Assembly (NCBI GenBank): GCA_015345905.1
Contig: JADDTR010000017.1
Span: 496,001 to 560,000, forward strand
Origin: Aotearoamyces nothofagi
Taxonomy: Eukaryota; Ascomycota; Leotiomycetes; Leotiales; Tympanidaceae
Direction of reading: 5' to 3'
DNA length: 64,000 nt
Below the pieces are notes generated by a model. It had not been told where the DNA came from and did not search any database. It saw only the letters and a program-made list of their open reading frames with translations. The position numbers were made by a program, and so were the translations under genes. Below, piece after piece: positions 34,364 through 45,992 of this stretch (within the stretch, counting starts at the first letter, position 1; each line of letters starts with the position of its first letter).

Positions 34364-36980
34364 GGGATTGTAATTCTACCGTGTACTATAATATCAAGTC
34401 ATTACAAGCCAAAACAAAGTAGACGGCAATCAAGAAGGAATATTTAATAACAATAGAAGCTAGTTAGCTAACTATAATAGGAGTCGACCTTACCCCATCA
34501 ATGTTGTGCACGTAAGATTTTACAAGATGATAATATACATACCAAGTATCGTATGGATAATGCAGGGCAGATTTTCTAGGTTAACTTGGTGCCAGCAAGC
34601 CAGACATGGCGCAAAGAGGCAGTCAACACCACAGCAGGAGCATAGGGTGGGCAGGTAGGTGCTTAGGGAGGGAGTCGAGAAGGGACAGTCCAGGCTATTC
34701 CACGACGACGGCGCGACGACACGGCGGCGCTCGCAGCGAGCACAGCAGAAGAGAAAGGATATACTCCCCTGAGAGTATTGATCTCCCTTCGCGAACACCT
34801 CCCAGGCCGAGCCATGATTTGCAACACCGCACGAGCCCGAACAGCCTTGTTCCTTGAGAAAGTGTCTCATACACCAAGCCACTCTCTCGCTTGGGAAGGC
34901 AAGCAAGCCCGTTGTTGGACTTCAGAATCGGTTCAAAGCTTTTGGGGGGAGTTGCGCTTCTCTTTGATGTTCGCCTCCCTCTTCGAGTCTCGGTTCCGCT
35001 GGAGGATGATGATGGCATGTCGTTGTAGATCTGAATCTGTCGGCTTCAACAGGTATAGGTAGGTGGGTATCTCCCTCACTTCTCTGAGGTATCGAGTCGT
35101 CGAGTCGGCGTCTCCTCGTTGGCGAACGGGTTGGCCACGTGACCGTCCTGGCATCCCACGACGCTTGAGAGCAGCCGTTCCTGAGAACTGAGAGTCCAGA
35201 GGCAGAGAGGGGTGACCTACAAGAACCTCAAGCTCAGGTGTGAGATCGTCGAGGACAGGAGGAAGTTACAAAGCTCCAACCTAGATTTTGGGATTTTTCC
35301 TTTTTTAAAATCAAAATCGTACACTTCCAGGTCTATAGAAGAATACATTAATTATTATATCTACTGCTATCCAGAGATTCGCCAGCGAAACTGCAGCGAC
35401 CCTATACATGGTGAGCCTACCTACCTCGGGATCTAGTAGTAGAGTTCTGGCAGTAGATTAGGCTCTCGCAGTAGATCAAGAGTCAAATCGACAAAAGGGG
35501 GACAGGTAAGCGCGAGCGGATTCGCGCAGTCACGTGTGCCCCGATGTCAGTCTCTGGAGGCCTCCAGTCGCTAGAATATCTTTCCATCCATCTATCTACA
35601 GTGTTACCCCCCTGGAGGAGGCGGCACGCTCTTGGGCCAGATAGCAAGGAATCATCGAAAGGCCGGCTGGTGATCGCTTTTCAGTCGTGCTACATCACCG
35701 CAAGAACCCACGTCGAACTTATCAGGATTCCGCCAGTGTACAGATCGGAAGCAGTTTCGTATGACGTCTAGGCCTTGCCGCCCATCTCTCTGTTCTAGTT
35801 GTGCTGTGGGGTGCTGTAAGAGAGCATAACATCAGCGCGGTGCCCCCTCTTTCTCCGGGCGGCGTCTGCTTGCTCTGCTTGCTCTGCCTACCGAGTCGGG
35901 GGTGCCTGGTGGCGCGCGCCGAACGCGCCCGGTCGGGACCTGCAGGCAGGCGGCTGCGGCGGGTTCGGCGGGAGGCGGCTGCGGCTCTGCAGAGGACGTG
36001 CAGGACAGGACGGGATTATTAGTAACGGGGTCGGGGTAGGTCAGGTAGATAGATACAGCATCGGCACCGGAACTGCTCTGCTTCCGAGGAAGGTGATCGG
36101 ACAGATCAGGGCTTTTTGGTCGGGATAATCCGAGCGCTCATCTATGATGATTATGTCTCTCTGGGTTGGCTTCTCGGAATGTTGTATGTCTGCTGTTGGT
36201 CTTTGTTGCTTGAAAGAATATTCTTTACCGCTGCGAAATATAGACGTTTTTTGTATATTTTACAATATATTTATAAAAAAACCTTTTATTAAATAAATTA
36301 TTATAAAGCTCTGACGATTTAAAACTCTGACTAGGTATGAGATAATACTCTGTGATTAATTAGGCTGCTGACTGGATAGGTTATCTTTTCTATCAGAGGC
36401 ATAAATAATTATAGTATATTTAAATATAAATGTTGCAGGTGTCTGGTTGATTAATCTTAACTGTAAATGAGGTTTGGTGGTTCTAGATGTACGGCAAGTC
36501 TATGCGATTTGTTGGTCGTATGTAATGTGATGTATGCATTGTCTGTGTTGTCTGTAGGATGGGTATTGTCTATTGGATGGGTATCGTCTATAGGATAGGG
36601 TCGATTCCTGGTATACCCAATACATAGTACAGCACAGCACAATACAATACAGCGCAGTACAGCACAGTACATTACAGCATGAATCAGGACAGGATAGACA
36701 GCAGTCAACGGACGGTATACACTGCACAGGAGGGAATAAAACAAACGCAACAAGGAGTCACGAGATGTCGTCGCCGTCGCCGTCGTCGTCAGGAAATGAG
36801 CTCCGTGGACACGGAGAGGAAGACGATACCAAGTGGATTGCAGAGATTGCAGACTGGTGATTGCGATAGATGGCCGAGGACATTCCACGATGGGGCCGGG
36901 CGAGATGAGGTGGCCGATGCGCAATCAAGATTGGGATGAGAGGATGTGGTGGAGGGAGAGAGGAGATGAGATGGGATGAG

Positions 36981-37006
36981 AGGGAGAGGGAGAGGGAGAG
37001 GGAGAG
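36981..37006. repeat. (GGGAGA)n microsatellite
   Basis: About four tandem purine hexamers. Confidence 0.8.
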
Positions 37007-37189
37007 CACGATAGGGCAGACAGACAGACGGCAGCTGATTCGTTCCCGTTGGTTGTACTGTACTGTACAGTACAGAATATATTACTCAGGCAGCTAGATA
37101 GCTGCGTGCCGGCACGTGGCACTGCTGTCGACAACGTGGGCTCGCCTGCGCAATGATCTGGCGATAGCTGGAGAGAGGTGGATTTGTGT

Positions 37190-37372
37190 ATGTAAATGTA
37201 TTGTAATGAATGTATTGTAAGTAATGTAATGTATTGTAATGTATTGTAATATAATGTAAAAAGTAATGTAAAGTAATGTAAATGTAATGAAATGTATTGC
37301 AATGTAAAGTATTGTAAGGTAATGTAAATGTAATGAAGTAATGTAAGTAATGCACTGCAGGTAATGTATTGC
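37190..37372. repeat. Degenerate TAATG/TATTG repeat tract
   Basis: About 180 bp built from TAATG, TATTG and TAAATG units on a pure A/T/G theme, with almost no C before its right end. The open frames through it on the minus strand are repeats of Thr, Leu, Ile, His and Tyr and are not genes. Confidence 0.88.
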
Positions 37373-37627
37373 AGGCATGTGGGACTGGACCTGATGGTTC
37401 AGTACTGTTCTGCTCTTACATTCGTGAAGATGTTGTGGGGATCCAGTAGCAGGCGAGCAGAGGAGGGCTGGTTGGAGGAGTTGCATTCCTGCTTACTCTT
37501 CGTGAACCACTGTGCCCGCACTGGCGAATGGAAGTCGTGACTCGAGCCCCGTGACCGGTCAGGTGAGCGAGATGCGTCTTGCCTGCCTGTCTGTCTGCAC
37601 GTCCGGACGAGGCATAACGTAAAGCGC

Positions 37628-37700
37628 GGCATCGACCATCGACCATCGACCATCGACACGGCCAACAACCACGACCACGACCACAACCACGACCACGAGG
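37628..37700. repeat. (CGACCAT)n then (CACGAC)n
   Basis: A 7-bp repeat switches directly to a hexamer repeat of CACGAC/CACAAC. Confidence 0.8.
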
Positions 37701-37844
37701 CCCATCTCCACTCTGGATGTCCCACTCTGAATTTCCCACTCTCAATTTCTGGATATCCCACCCTGAAATGCCGGCGACCATTTGGCTGGCAGTTGGCGTC
37801 TGCAGCCATCACTGACTGCCCCGTGCAGCCATGCCCGCACTCGC

Positions 37845-37870
37845 CCACTCGCCCACTCGCCCACTCGCTC
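37845..37870. repeat. (ACTCGCCC)n
   Basis: Short 8-bp tandem repeat, three to four copies. Confidence 0.8.
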
Positions 37871-37973
37871 ATTCTCGTCAGTCGCAAGCCATTCTTCGCC
37901 CTCGTTCGACTCTCGTGCGACTGCCAGCTCGATGGATGGGGCCAGCAGCCTAGGGCGGGTAGCTCAGCCGGTG

Positions 37974-38003
37974 GGTTCTGGGTTCTGGGTTCTGGGTTCT
38001 GGA
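37974..38003. repeat. (GGTTCTG)n
   Basis: Four copies of a 7-bp unit (GGTTCTG). Confidence 0.85.
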
Positions 38004-38273
38004 GATTTCAGCCTGGGGCCCTTGTCTCAACACTTTGCCCAGGGCTGTTTGTCGGACTTCAGAGGCCAGAGGGGCCATGGGGGGAGAGATGGGCCATGGG
38101 CCATGGGGGAGGGGCTGATGGGCCATGGCTGCTGGCGGGTGATTTGCAGCAATCAAACTGCGCCTGGGCATGTTCTCTTGGCTGCTCCCGGGCCAGCCAC
38201 ACCCGTGCTCTGGGAGCCCTGCCGCCACAGCCCCCAGGCCGATATTCGAGGCACAGAGAGAGAGAGACTCTAT

Positions 38274-38310
38274 GTGGCCTTGTGGCCTTGTGGCCTTGTG
38301 GCCTTGTACC
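38274..38310. repeat. (GTGGCCTT)n
   Basis: Four copies of an 8-bp unit. Confidence 0.85.
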
Positions 38311-38804
38311 TGCAGGAGGATTCGTAGGCCCTTCCGTGCTACTGGCGGTGCCCGATGCCCGATCGGCCCTAGGCCGGCACTGGTGGCCAGGCCTGCTCAG
38401 GTACAATGCAGGCACCGGCCAATCAGCGCGGCCGGGCCCGCATGGGCTGACGGCTAACGGCTGACTCTCGACTGACGACCGGGGCGCAACAAAGCCACGG
38501 CCGGACGGGCGCGCGGTGCCTGAGGCACGAACGGGGCCCAGCGAGAGGTACGCGACGCGGGCCCCGGCGTTTAGCGTGGAAGTGGCCAATTAGCGTGTCC
38601 ACGGCAACGACATGCGCAGAGAAGAAACATGCCGCCCCTGCGTGGACCCCTGCGTGACCCCTGCCTGCGCCCCTTGTGCGCCCCCCTTTGTCTGCCCTCC
38701 CCCCTGTCGAGGCTCCCTCTTTGCTCCTCCTGCTCGTCGCCCTGTGGCCCCTGCGCCGCTCCGCCCGGCGACTGCGATTGTGCGCGTGTGGGCGCGATGA
38801 GATG

Positions 38805-38841
<37 letters not shown>

Positions 38842-38842
38842 G
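38805..38842. repeat. (AGAC)n microsatellite
   Basis: Nine or so perfect AGAC tetramers, followed by an AGCAC run. Confidence 0.9.
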
Positions 38843-39775
38843 CACAGCACAGCACGGATGTGCGTCCATGCCCAGGTGCAGCGCTGATCACTCGGGCCCC
38901 AGACTGCCATACAGCAGATCGACATCCCGTCCGTTGACCGCATCTGCTGTCGAGATGGCGAGTGCTGTCCGTACAGTACGTACAACTCGCCATGTAGTCT
39001 GCTTGCCACGGCTCGAGCAGCTGCCTCCAGCACGCAGCGTCCATCCTGCCGAGAGGCTGGCCAACTCCTTGGTCGGCCACTGGCAAGGCCACTAGGGCAG
39101 TGGCTCTAGGGAGCAAGCGGTAAGAGAGGACGTGCGGCCTCTGAAGCTGTACGTACTGCACCGTGCTGTCCTGCTCTGCCACACTGTTCCTGTGTGTGAT
39201 ACTCTGGAAAGGCCGGCCATGCTGCAGAGCAGAACGGGTGCACGTGTTCTGTTCGGTGTACGGGGCGTGCGCTGTGTGCTGCGCGACGGCCCAGGCTTGG
39301 GATTGCCTACTTGCTGTACAGTCTGCAGAGAGAGACTCTGTCGCTCCGAGACGCCCGCCCAGCGCCCGGCAAAGGGCGGGCGAGCGAGCGAGTGGAAGAG
39401 AGAGCGCGCGGGAAGGAGAACGAGGGAACGAGAGTGCCCAGTGCCCAGTGCCCAGCGCCCAGCGCCCCAGCGCCCAGCGTCTAGTGCCCGGCGCCCAGCG
39501 AGTCTCCGTCCTCGTCCAGCGTCCAGCGACCCTGCCAAGCTGCCCGCTCCAGTGGGACAGCCCCCTGGCGGCCACCCTAACTCTAAAAACCCACACGCTG
39601 AACCACAGGCCCACCGCCCTCCAGCGCTCCCGCACCGCAGTATCACAGCACCACAGCACCCACCACAGCACCACCAACAGCACCACAGCCCTCCCCTCCC
39701 CTCCCCAGCCGGCTGGCCCTCTCTTTTACCACTTGCTCCCCCCCCCCCAGTCAATGCACTTCTACCCTCTTCTTT

Positions 39776-39802
39776 TCTTCTTCTTCTTCTTCTTCTTCTT
39801 CT
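39776..39802. repeat. (TTC)n tract
   Basis: Nine TTC triplets within the CT-rich region upstream of the GH17 gene. Confidence 0.85.
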
Positions 39803-40195
39803 GACGACGACGACGACCGCTCGCTCTTTCTTCTCCTCCTTCCTTCCTTCCTCTCCTCCGCTCTCTCCTGCCACTCATTTCCTCTGGAGGATCCAGCTAC
39901 CACGTCAACCTCCATCATCCACCACCTTCCTTTCAGTGCCAGCAACCACGCTCCCTCCTTCCGCAGACCCATCCCCGAATCACGCCCCGCAGGCAACATC
40001 AACAAAGCCGGACTTGGATCCCTTCATTCCAGCCAACTCAAATTAGCAATTCCGCCACATACCGCGTCGCAGACGGCGAGAGCCACTATCCTCTGCTCTG
40101 TACATTCCTTTGCCAACGAGCTTGACGGCCCGCCCTATCAGATCACTACGTTGCTTTGGATTACTTCACAAGTCTCCAACGGCGACAAATCAAAG

Positions 40196-40518
40196 GTATG
40201 TGCATTGTCTTGGCTGCTTGCTGTGTTGTCTTGCTTGGTGCCTTTGTTGTCGTTTGCTGCATCTTGCCAAGAGAATTGAGTCTCTCGTCGCGCGCAGACA
40301 AAGACTGCGACTTCTTCTTATTGATCCGGGTGCATCCGCGAGACGATGAATATCAAAATCTCGGAATAGTTTCAACACCAACACTGTCGCTCCCTTGCCA
40401 TCACCGGCAACCCAGCCCTTTCCTACCACCCACACTCATTTTATCCCTCCACGGTCCAAAGACGCTTCATCTAAGGCCTCAATTCACTCTTTTTACTAAC
40501 GCCGCTGGCCGGATACAG
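40196..40518 (+). other. Probable 5' UTR intron of the GH17 gene
   Basis: A strong donor (AAAG|GTATGT) at 40196 and an acceptor ending GGATACAG at 40518, preceded by a CTAAC branch-like site at 40495-40499, frame a 323-bp segment just upstream of the start codon. This is inferred from splice signals only. Confidence 0.5.
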
Positions 40519-40582
40519 TCGATCTCTACAGCCAATCTCGAATTAAGAACCGATCTGTGTTTTCGTCCCATCATCAGCCAAC

Positions 40583-41839
40583 ATGAAGACGGCAATCTTC
40601 TCTCTGGCCGCCATCTCGCTGGTTCAGCTCGCATCTGCACAACCCCACCGTAGGTTTCCCAACCGCGAGCAAAGGATAAGCAAGCACCATACTGACGTGA
40701 GAATAGGACGTCATGCCCATAAGGTCATGCACGACAAGAGGGATGCCGTGACGGTTACCAACACCGTCTTTGCTGAGGTTACTGCTGCTCCCGAGGTTGT
40801 TGTCTACGTTGACGGAAATGGCGTCCCGCAGTCAACCGTGACGGCAGGCGCTAGTAGCGAGGAAGTCAACCTCTACTCGACGGCCACTGCTGCCGTGGCT
40901 GCTGCCGTGGCTACTGCAGTTGCAGCTGCAGAGGCCGTTGTGTCTCCAGCAGTCGCAGCCGTAGCAGCAGCTGTCACCACTGCAGCAGCCGACGCAGTAG
41001 CATCGAGCACCAAGGCCACAGCCTCCTCAAGTTCTTCCAGCAGTGGCAGCTACGGGATCACCTACAACCCGTATAACAGCGATGGCACCTGCAAGACCGC
41101 ATCTGATGTTCTGACTGATTTTGCAACTATTGGTACCGGCTATGGCGTGGTCCGCACCTATGGTGTTGACTGCAGCACAGTCCCTAATCTTCTCGCCGCC
41201 GCCGAGGCGTATGGCATGAAGCTGTTCCAAGGTCTTTACTCTCTGGCGGATCTCTCAAGCGACCTCGAAACCATCATTTCTGCAGCAGGAGGTGATTGGT
41301 CTCTCTTTGACACCATTGCCGTCGGTAACGAGCTTGTTAATGGTGGCTCGGCTGATGCTGCTACTGTTGTTGCCGCCATTGCGTCTGCACGAACGACCTT
41401 GAGAGCTGCTGGCTACACTGGCCCTGTCGTAACTGTTGACACCCTGGTTGCTACCATTAGCAACCCAAGTCTCTGTGACGAGTCCGATTATTGTGCGGTC
41501 AACTGCCACCCCTTCTTCGATGGTAACTACGACGCATCGCAAGCTGGCGAATTCATCACGACCTCTGTTGCAAGGCTCAAGGCCGTCCTAGCCGACCAGA
41601 GCCAGACTCTTGTCATTGCCGAGACTGGATGGCCATCCGAGGGAGACACCAACAACCTGGCTGTTCCATCCTCGGCAAACCAGGCCACGGCCATCAGTGC
41701 TATCGAGTCTGCATTCTCCTCCAACCCAGCCGGCGTCATTCTCTTCAACCCATTCAATATGAAGTGGAAGACCAGCACCGCGGATCAATATGATGCCGAG
41801 AAATGGTGGGGCTTCTTGGGTGACTCGCCCTCTGGTTAA
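40583..41839 (+). CDS. Secreted GH17 beta-1,3-glucanase (Scw4/Mp65 family)
   Basis: Cell wall GH17 enzyme or transglycosidase of the Scw4/Scw10/Mp65 type. The spliced product is 399 aa, with exons 40583-40649 and 40707-41839. The 57-bp intron is in-frame and open, but a CTGAC branch site, a good donor and the resulting QPHRRHAHKVMHDKR junction support splicing. A signal peptide (about 1-19, ending LASA) is followed by a Kex2-like site (HDKR, just before D37) and an Ala/Val- and Ser-rich linker. The GH17 barrel then carries the catalytic glutamates in VGNELVNGG and IAETGWPSEG. There is no GPI signal, so it is probably soluble or alkali-linked in the wall. Confidence 0.92.
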   Translation: MKTAIFSLAAISLVQLASAQPHRRFPNREQRISKHHTDVRIGRHAHKVMHDKRDAVTVTNTVFAEVTAAPEVVVYVDGNGVPQSTVTAGASSEEVNLYSTATAAVAAAVATAVAAAEAVVSPAVAAVAAAVTTAAADAVASSTKATASSSSSSSGSYGITYNPYNSDGTCKTASDVLTDFATIGTGYGVVRTYGVDCSTVPNLLAAAEAYGMKLFQGLYSLADLSSDLETIISAAGGDWSLFDTIAVGNELVNGGSADAATVVAAIASARTTLRAAGYTGPVVTVDTLVATISNPSLCDESDYCAVNCHPFFDGNYDASQAGEFITTSVARLKAVLADQSQTLVIAETGWPSEGDTNNLAVPSSANQATAISAIESAFSSNPAGVILFNPFNMKWKTSTADQYDAEKWWGFLGDSPSG

Positions 41840-42773
41840 ACTCGCCAATTACGAATCCATCGTCCGTCTGCGTCAATTTATTCAATTTCTCTCCAGTAAA
41901 GTAGCTTCCGCATATGTTCTACCTACCTACTCAAACCATGGTGTTCCGGATTCTCAATACCTCGCATCACATCAGGTCTGCTTCGACCGGCACATAGTCC
42001 TCCAGTGCGATCTCTGCTGGAGTTGAGCACGCATTTGTACATAGCTCATGATGGAATGGAACTGTGACCGGTTAGATAATATGAATAGTCGCTAGTCGGG
42101 TGTCTGGGAAAATGATGTAGTGGCGACTTCCGCCTTCGCGTGGTGGATCTGTCAGATTTGGCTGAAGACGTGCATCTGACCTTGTTACTTTCTGCTCAGC
42201 TTTTTACTTCTCCTGTACATATTTCCGGTTCTGCCATGGGCACTGTTCTAGATGCTCCGCATACTTCTTTGAATTACCTGATTGAGAGAGGGATCTTGCT
42301 ATTTTGAAGCACGAGTATTGTCTGATATGTAAATCTAGTTCCGTGACTGGATTTCAAGTCTCATTGTTATATCCATCCTCGTAACAAAATATTTTGGCTT
42401 GAGCCTCCCTCTAGAGATGGTAGATAAATGGCATACAAGTTCTCTTTATGAATGCTTTATAAACACTCGAGACACGACAAGCACCGATTATATGCAGCCA
42501 GACCAAGCCATTGCTTTTACTGTTTTATTTCTTAGACCATCTGGATCTATTGTACTGTACAATTATAACAAAACCAACGCACCCATCCCTCCATTCTCCT
42601 CGCCATGAAGCACGGAGCACGAAGCACGGAGCCAAGCCAGGGCTGAACATCAACCTCACCGCACGCGCCTCGCAGTGTGGACGGAACGCGCATGGAAGTC
42701 AAAACGCCAGAGAGCTCGTCGCTCTGGTGCGCTACCGCGCCCCAGAACCAAGCCAAACCAGAAAAGCCCAGAC
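41840..42773. other. Intergenic GH17-rsc1 (convergent)
   Basis: 934 bp between two stop codons of converging genes, presumably both 3' UTRs. No gene seen. A GTACTGTAC-type string occurs at about 42550. Confidence 0.5.
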
Positions 42774-45700
42774 CTAGAACCCGTCGTCGCCATAGACCTT
42801 TCCGCTCTCCTCGGCCAGCCTGATGGCCGACCTCTCCTTCGCCTCGGCCTCGTGCCGCTCGATGGCCGCGTTCTTCTGCAGCTCGCGGGCCTGGAGCGCG
42901 GCGAGACGGTCGAGCTCGGCCTTGGAGACGGTCTCCCACTCGTCGCCGTACGTCTGCCTGTAGGCCTCCCGGGTGCCCTGCTCGATCTGCCTGCCTAGCG
43001 TCTCGAGGGCCGCGGCCCTGAGCTTCTTGATTTCCTGCGCCGTGCGCCCGTCGTCTTCCGTCTTGCGCTTCCTGCTGGCCGCGCTCTCCTCGGCTGCCGC
43101 TGCATCTCGGGCAGCGCGCTGCTCGGCGAGCTTCTTGGCATCGCGGGCCTTGGCCGCGAGGTACTTGAGTGAGTGACCGAGCGTCTTTTTGGCCGCTGGG
43201 ATGGGTGGGATGTCGAGAGGAGGAGCGGTGAAGAAGAGGATACGGTCGTGCTCGTCGCGGTGGAATTGCGCGCGGATGTCGGCCGGGATAGAGGCATTCG
43301 CCGAGTCGGAGAGGTGGTATACTTCTACTGGGCGAGGAGGATTATACGCGTTTGCATGCGAGGTTGAGCTTGGTGGGAGAGAAGGACGGCTGCTGTGGGA
43401 GGCCGTGTGATGTGTTGCCGAAGACGTACGATAGTGACCTGGATCATATGAGGCGAGAGGATTGGGTGTGCTATTGTGTGGAATAGACACAGGCAATGAA
43501 GGTGCGGCGCTGGAGTATTGTGCATAAGAGGTGTGGTGAGTCGTTGATGGAGCGAATTGTGGCGTTGCGGGGATTGGCGTGTGATGTGCACTGGTGTGGG
43601 AGCCGTATGATGTCTGATGGAGAAGCGGTGGAGCTGGTGAGGCCGAGGGACGAGATGGTGCGAACTGTTGACCGTATGAACTCAAGGCCTGATGAGTGGC
43701 CATCGGTGATGGCGCGGGCTGAGATGTGTTACGCATTGCGGTATCACCTTGAGTATTGTAGCCACCAGATTCGCTGATTGATGGATGACGGACTGGTTCT
43801 GGTGGAGGTTGAGGAGGAGGTGAAGGTGTTGGCTCAGGTGGTGGAGACTCCTGTTGATTGTTAGTTGTAAAGTTGCGTGGCACAGAAGTGACAATAAATA
43901 TGAACGCCTTATTATGAACTGTGCACTTACGTTTGCTTCACGGGGACGTTTGTGAACGGCTCCAACAATAGGCGGTGCATTGGCCGCTCCCCATGTCGGC
44001 TTCGGTAGGGGATCGTCCTCCTTCGCATCTTCACGAAGTAGATGCTTGATTGGACTCGGTACCTTCTTCATTTTCCTTGGAGCGTCGAAAAGATCCATCT
44101 CGTAGTCCTTCTCTCTTACTTCATCCGGGACACAGCTTGCCCATGTCTTGATTTTGTTAAGCTTAAACTTATCCTCGTTGTATCTTGCCTCGCAAACATA
44201 TACTTCCTTGTCGGCAGGAAAGCCACGGGGCCGACCTTTATTGTATCTGGTAAAGAACATAACGAAACAGCGGTCAACAACCTCATCAATGTGGTGGTCA
44301 CGATATTGTCCGGTCTTGACCACCTCGTTCTCAAAGAAGTGCTTCTCATAACGATGAACAGTCTGCTCAGGCCTATAGTACCAACATGCATTGATCCATT
44401 TCTGTCCCTCGGGGTCTTGCCACGTGCGATAGATTTGAGCTACAATGGGCTTAGTAAGATCGTTTGGGTTTTGAAGATGAACCCAGTCGCCTGTGAAATG
44501 TAAGCTTAAATCTATACAAGTGTTCTCAGTTTATTTACCAACTTTCCATAACTCTCCATTGTGTAGGATTTCTGGTAGAGGAAGCCTACCATCCTCGTCA
44601 ACATAATCGCTATCTGGCTTCTTCTTCTCTTGTTCTGCCAGAATTCGTGCCTCTCTCTGCAAGTCAACAGCATCCCGATAGACCTGGCTATCCTCCAAGT
44701 TATACTCCTTCGCATTTTCAAACATGAGCTCCAAATCCTTCAGCGCCTGGTCCACGGACATGTACTTCTTTCTCTTTGCCTTTCGCTTGATGAGATCCAT
44801 TGCCATAGGATTCCTAATTTCTTGATAGTACTCCGGCATTACACTCTTATCTGGTAACCTTTCAAAATGGAGGATCTTAAGATCGCCGCCAGGATTCTTG
44901 AATTTCCTCAAGCCCTTCAACACTGTGTTGATTCGGGCTTCCATAGGAGTATGTACCTTCGGGGGCCTTCCTCTCTTCTTGTGAGAGTCTGGATCATCCT
45001 TCGCATCATCAAGCTTACCACCCTCCCGCTTTATGATCGCAGCTGAAGATCGGGGACCTCTTCGACGCCGCCGTCGTATGCCGTCATCATCCGAATCATC
45101 CTCGTCGTCCTCATCATCATCATCGTCGTCATCATCATCGACTTCTTCATCGTCCGGGCCAGGTGGTGGAGAGTCTTCAACTGGAGGAATCTCTCCGAGA
45201 TCTGGAAGGGTAGCCTCTTCAGCAGATATGATGTTCTTGTCCACAAGCTTCCGCATCTCAATCTTGAAGAGCTCTCTGAGAGCAATTGCGTCACTATAAA
45301 CAGGCGCAGAAGGACGATTATACACCTGCGCATTATGGGATATGAGGGCGAAGTCGCGAATGAATTCGCTCCAGTTCTTGTACAGCTTTCTGAGGAGTTT
45401 TCCCTATATGGTAGACGGATTAGTAAAAGGACCCCGATGGGAGTTAACGATGCGCGCACTCTTATTGTACTAAAGGCAGTTGGTTCCTTGATAACGTCGA
45501 AATAGTCTGGGATAAGTCGTTTATTCAACATGCGCTGGAACAGACCAGCCACGTCATGGCCACTACCAATCCGTTAGCAATCCGAGTGATCGATGCGCCC
45601 AACTTAAACAATTTCTTGGATGTCTGCACTTACTTCTCATCCTTGTAGTCCGTCAGGTAATCAACAACACCCTTCATTGTCTTCAGGTCTTCATTTGATA

Positions 45701-45797
45701 CGCCACCATTAGGGGTACCAGCAGTGCCCTCTTCGGTCTTGACAGGCGTGTCTGCTAAATCGATATCTTCAGGTGGTGCAGGGCTTTGCGACGCCAT
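42774..45797 (-). CDS. rsc1: RSC chromatin remodeler subunit Rsc1/Rsc2
   Basis: Subunit of the RSC (SWI/SNF-class) nucleosome remodeling complex that reads acetylated histones. The product is 922 aa from exons 45797-45634, 45562-45460, 45403-44539, 44490-43931 and 43850-42774. Two bromodomains (about residues 40-130, with FALISHNAQVYNR, and 240-345, with EYYQEIRNPMAMDLI) flank an Asp/Glu run of about 30 residues. A BAH domain follows (about 385-500, DWVHLQNPND ... NACWYYRPEQT). The C-terminal 350 residues are Pro/Ser/His-rich and end in a charged, Ala-rich coiled region. Phases of all four introns agree. It shares a 195-bp divergent promoter with otu1. Confidence 0.93.
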
Positions 45798-45992
45798 CTT
45801 TGCGAATTGCGAGTAGTATGCAAGCTCCCTGGTTCGCGGGAAAGGTGAAGTTATTCGCGAGACTTGCGAACGCGACTTCAGCTTCTCTCCTAGCATCCTC
45901 CGGTGTTGCAAGGCTCGGATAAACATCGGGCCGACGCATGGCTTGGCCCCCCGCCGTCATCACACGTAGAAACAACAACAGACTCTCATATA
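45798..45992. promoter_or_regulatory. Compact divergent promoter rsc1/otu1
   Basis: Only 195 bp separate the two start codons, so the two 5' UTRs and promoters must overlap or share elements. No TATA box or other defined motif stands out. Confidence 0.6.

Larger units (their letters stand above)
34364..40582. other. 6.2 kb gene-free, microsatellite-dense island
   Basis: No supportable gene between lcb1 and the GH17 start. It contains an AT-rich patch at about 36220-36440 that looks like mutated repeat DNA, an imperfect TGGGTATTGTCTATAGGA-type repeat at about 36550-36605, and a long TAATG-like repeat. Many unrelated microsatellites follow between 36.9 and 39.8 kb, then a CT-rich tract at about 39770-39860 that suits the GH17 promoter. 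Large open frames in the GC-rich part overlap on both strands and have no family resemblance. Confidence 0.65.

Noticed and set aside
36596-36612. tRNA T-arm-like GGGTCGATTCCTGG
   Set aside because: The T-loop is one base off and no cloverleaf fits; it belongs to an imperfect tandem repeat.
38571-39686. 371-codon open frame on the minus strand
   Set aside because: GC-rich, low-complexity and overlapped by equally long frames on both strands; it runs through microsatellites and matches no family.
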